Shown: piece after piece, positions 4,316 to 6,906 of the stretch | How positions within the stretch are numbered: the first letter of the stretch is position 1 | Layout of the letters: each line of letters opens with the position of its first letter | Assembly: GCA_900554255.1 (NCBI GenBank) | Contig: USGN01000064.1 | Coordinates: 1-6,906 of the forward strand | DNA length: 6,906 nt | Origin: an uncultured Collinsella sp. | GTDB lineage: Bacteria; Actinomycetota; Coriobacteriia; Coriobacteriales; Coriobacteriaceae | Reading direction: 5' to 3' | Translations under genes and position numbers: made by a program | The notes under the pieces: model-generated | What the model was told of the DNA's origin: nothing | Seen by the model: the letters and a program-made list of their open reading frames with translations, nothing else | Database searches by the model: none

Positions 4316-6906
4316 GTGTATCTCAAGTCCCTCACGCTCAAAGGGTTCAAGTCGTTTGCCGACCGCGCCCATATGACGTTTGAGCCGGGCCTGACCGTCA
4401 TCGTCGGTCCCAACGGCTCGGGAAAATCGAACATCTCCGACTCGATTCTGTGGGTCCTGGGCGAGCAGAGCGCCAAACAGCTGCGCGGCCAGGCTATGGA
4501 AGACGTCATCTTCTCGGGCTCGTCGGCGCGCAAGCCGGTGGGTGTGGCCGAGGTCACGCTGGTGCTCGATAACTCGGACCATATGCTGCCCGTCGACTTT
4601 GACGAGGTCGCCATCACCCGTCGTATGTATCGCTCGGGCGAAAGCGAGTACCTCATCAACTCGAGCCCGTGCCGCCTGATGGACATTCAGGACATCCTGC
4701 ACGATTCGGGACTGGGCAAAGATACGCATTCCATCATTAGTCAGGGCAAGCTCGATGCCATTTTGCAGAGCCGCCCCGAGGAGCGCCGTGCCCTCATTGA
4801 GGAGGCTGCCGGCATCTCCAAGCACAAGCGCCGCAAGGAGCGTGCGCTCAAAAAGATTAAATCGATGGACGAGCACCTGACCCGTGCCCGCGACATCAAT
4901 AAGGAGATCGCCCGTCAGTTGCGGCCGCTGGAGCGTCAGGTCGATCGCGCGCGCAAGTACAAAGAGCTGTCCTCTCGCGCGAACGAACTTACGCAGATGC
5001 TGGCCGTCGACGAGCTTCGTTCGCTGCAGTCGCAGTGGAACGACTTGGAGAGCCGCTCCAAGGAAGGCGCCGCCGAGCTGGAGCTTGCGCAGTACCGCAT
5101 GGGCGAAAAGGAGCGCGAGCTCGAGAAGCTCCAAGTTATGCTCGAGGAAAAGGGCCTGTTTGTGGGCGACCTGGGCGAGCAACGCCGCCATATGCAAGAT
5201 GTGGTCGGCCGCATTAACTCCGACATGCGCCTGCTCGAGGAAAAGGGCCACAACATGGTGTCGCGCCTGTCCGACATGCGCGGCCAGATCTCGAGCTCCG
5301 AGCATCAGCGTCGTCGCGTGGTCGAGGAGCTCGAGGATGCGCGTGCCCAGCTCGAGGAAGTGACCGGCGCGCATATGCAGGCCCAGGAGGACGTCGACGC
5401 CGCTGGTCCTGCCGCCGCCGAGCTCCACGAGCGGCGCGTGGCGCTCGACAATCAGATTTCGAAGCTTACGCGCGAACAACGCGATGTGCAGCGCGTAGCC
5501 GATAACGCCGCGCTCGAGCTCGCCAAGGTGAAGGATTCCTTGAGCAATGCCGAGGTCGAGGACAACATGTATGCCTCGCGCCTGGAGCAGATCGATGAGC
5601 AGCTCGAGGAGGTCACGGCATCGCTTGATAGCCGCCGCAACCGTGCTGAGGAGCTCGAAGGCGCGCTCGACCAGGCTCGTCAAGCCCAGTGCGATGCGCG
5701 CGAGGCCACCGAGACGGCACGCGCTGCCCTCAAGGACCTGCGTGCCCGCGAGAGCGAGGCGCGCAACAAGCTGTCCGAGGTGCGCTCGGAGCTTGCCAGC
5801 CAAAAGAAACTCGATGCCCGCATGGCCGACAGCTCGCCGCTCGTTAGCCGTCTGGTGGGCGCGCTGGGCGACGACGTCTCGGGCCGTCTGGGCGATGTGC
5901 TCGAGGCACCGCGTGAGCTTGAGGGCCTGGTTGAGCAACTGCTCGCCGGCGATATCGATGCCCTGTTGTTCGATAACGCCGCTACGCTTGAGCGTGCCGG
6001 CCGCGCTGCCCTGGACCAGAAGAAGGCCTCGGGCGAGGCGCTGCTGGTGGCGCGCAGCGTGAGCGGCTCTGCGGCCGCCGAGGGTGCCGCCGGTACCCGT
6101 CTTGTTGATCGTCTGTCCGCGCGTGCGGGCTACGGTCCGGTCGTCGAGGCATTGCTCGGCGGCTATTACGTGGTCGATGACCTTTCTGCCGCCCTGGCCG
6201 CGCCCGTCGTTGACGGCGTGACCTACGTGACGCCCGATGGTGCCCGCGTTGCCTGCGGCGGCCTGGTTCGCGTGGGGGTCGATGCCGGCGAGGCTTCGGG
6301 CGCCCTGGAGCGCAAGCGTCGCATCCGCGAGCTGGAAGGCCTGGAGCCCGATCTTGCTACCGTGTTTGAGCATGTTTCTGATCAGGTCGTCGAGGCCAAC
6401 GCCGCCGTTGAGGAGGCCCGTGCCGCCGAGGGCGATGCTGCCGGCGAGATTGCCCGTCTTGAGGGCGAGCGCCGCTCGCTGCTCTCCGAGATCGGCCGCC
6501 TGGAGCAGAGTGCCAACAACGCCGAGGTCGAGCGCGTGCGTATTTCCAAGCGCCGCGAGCAGGCTGCCGAGGCCGTTCGTGCCGCACGTCCGCGCGTGGA
6601 TGAACTTACCCGTTCGCGTGACGAGGCCCGTGCGCAGGCGAGCGACTTGGGCTTGCAGATTGCCGAGGCCAATGATGAGCTCGATCGCGTGCGTCGCGAC
6701 GATTCCGAGGCCGCCGGTAAGCTCGCCGACGCTAAGGTACGCCTGGCTCAGACGAGCGAGCGCCTGCGTTCGCTGAAGGGCCGCGTGCCCGATCTTGAAC
6801 ATCGCCTGGAGGGCATCGACCGTCGTATCCGCGGGACGCGTCAGGCCTCGCGCTCGCTCGAGCTGCTTCGCCTTCGCGTCGATCCCATGCACGAGCGCTA
6901 TTCTGC
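4316..6906 (+). CDS. smc: Chromosome segregation protein SMC, N-terminal part (cut by window end)
   Basis: SMC is the ATPase of the SMC-ScpAB complex that compacts and separates chromosomes. The frame is open from GTG 4316 to the window end, giving 863 complete codons of a protein usually near 1180. Start: the product begins (M)YLKSLTLKGFKSFAD, the standard SMC opening. Residues 31-38 (GPNGSGKS) are Walker A. Q143, in SIISQGKLDAIL, is the Q-loop glutamine, followed by the PEERRALIEEAAGISKHKRRK helix. Residues about 165-505 are the outgoing coiled coil. Residues about 512-655 are the hinge (LVGALGDDVSGRLGDVLE to TPDGARVACGGLVRVG). From about 660 to the edge is the returning coil. The ABC signature and Walker B lie beyond the window. 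No frameshift or stop is seen. scpA and scpB are not in the window. Confidence 0.96.
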   Translation, partial: MYLKSLTLKGFKSFADRAHMTFEPGLTVIVGPNGSGKSNISDSILWVLGEQSAKQLRGQAMEDVIFSGSSARKPVGVAEVTLVLDNSDHMLPVDFDEVAITRRMYRSGESEYLINSSPCRLMDIQDILHDSGLGKDTHSIISQGKLDAILQSRPEERRALIEEAAGISKHKRRKERALKKIKSMDEHLTRARDINKEIARQLRPLERQVDRARKYKELSSRANELTQMLAVDELRSLQSQWNDLESRSKEGAAELELAQYRMGEKERELEKLQVMLEEKGLFVGDLGEQRRHMQDVVGRINSDMRLLEEKGHNMVSRLSDMRGQISSSEHQRRRVVEELEDARAQLEEVTGAHMQAQEDVDAAGPAAAELHERRVALDNQISKLTREQRDVQRVADNAALELAKVKDSLSNAEVEDNMYASRLEQIDEQLEEVTASLDSRRNRAEELEGALDQARQAQCDAREATETARAALKDLRARESEARNKLSEVRSELASQKKLDARMADSSPLVSRLVGALGDDVSGRLGDVLEAPRELEGLVEQLLAGDIDALLFDNAATLERAGRAALDQKKASGEALLVARSVSGSAAAEGAAGTRLVDRLSARAGYGPVVEALLGGYYVVDDLSAALAAPVVDGVTYVTPDGARVACGGLVRVGVDAGEASGALERKRRIRELEGLEPDLATVFEHVSDQVVEANAAVEEARAAEGDAAGEIARLEGERRSLLSEIGRLEQSANNAEVERVRISKRREQAAEAVRAARPRVDELTRSRDEARAQASDLGLQIAEANDELDRVRRDDSEAAGKLADAKVRLAQTSERLRSLKGRVPDLEHRLEGIDRRIRGTRQASRSLELLRLRVDPMHERYS

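Noticed and set aside
3586..4686. A 366-codon minus-strand open frame opposite rnc and the start of smc
   Set aside because: It is antisense to two clear conserved genes, and its translation shows no recognisable domain.
4286..6892. An 868-codon open frame on the minus strand opposite smc
   Set aside because: Its codons align exactly with the smc codons, so it stays open only because smc avoids TTA, CTA and TCA. The translation resembles no family, and smc is unmistakable on the plus strand.
1..6906. Mobile elements, CRISPR repeats, tRNA or rRNA genes, or an undescribed multi-gene system
   Set aside because: Every stretch is filled by conserved single-copy housekeeping genes or short gaps; I saw no transposase, repeat array, tRNA-like cloverleaf or att-like duplication.

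Overview
The window is a tightly packed, all-plus-strand stretch of core housekeeping genes from a GC-rich bacterium. Protein style, codon use (strong avoidance of TTA, CTA and TCA) and gene order point to the Actinobacteria, most likely class Coriobacteriia and a Collinsella-like genome. The taxon is inferred from the look of the proteins and was not tested by a search.

Layout: the 3' end of rsmD (16S rRNA m2G966 methyltransferase) overlaps coaD (phosphopantetheine adenylyltransferase). A 68-base gap with a promoter-like element follows. Next comes a small coiled-coil gene that resembles a short SepIVA/DivIVA-type protein, fused by a one-base stop/start overlap to a DUF177 (YceD) gene. A second promoter-like element precedes rpmF (ribosomal protein L32, 59 codons), which ends at a textbook Rho-independent terminator. 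plsX follows, then a 114-base gap with a promoter-like element and a perfect palindrome with a T-rich tail. The last block is acpP, rnc (TTG start) and smc (GTG start, cut by the window end), with gaps of 3 and 10 bases.

The genes form familiar bacterial neighbourhoods. CoaD makes dephospho-CoA on the way to the CoA that donates the phosphopantetheine arm of AcpP. PlsX and AcpP link fatty acid synthesis to phospholipid synthesis. DUF177, L32, RsmD and RNase III serve ribosome and RNA maturation, and SMC serves chromosome organisation. The coiled-coil gene next to DUF177 parallels the sepIVA-DUF177-rnc order I recall from mycobacteria.

I see no mobile element, CRISPR array, tRNA, rRNA or undescribed system. 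The points most worth a second look are an Asn in place of a conserved metal-binding Asp in RNase III, the SepIVA-like gene, a repeated intergenic motif TGKGGTARNNT, and hairpins with T-rich tails just upstream of plsX and acpP. All gaps above 60 bases (749-816, 1869-1932, 2113-2199, 3220-3333) are described below; no gene-free stretch exceeds 300 bases.
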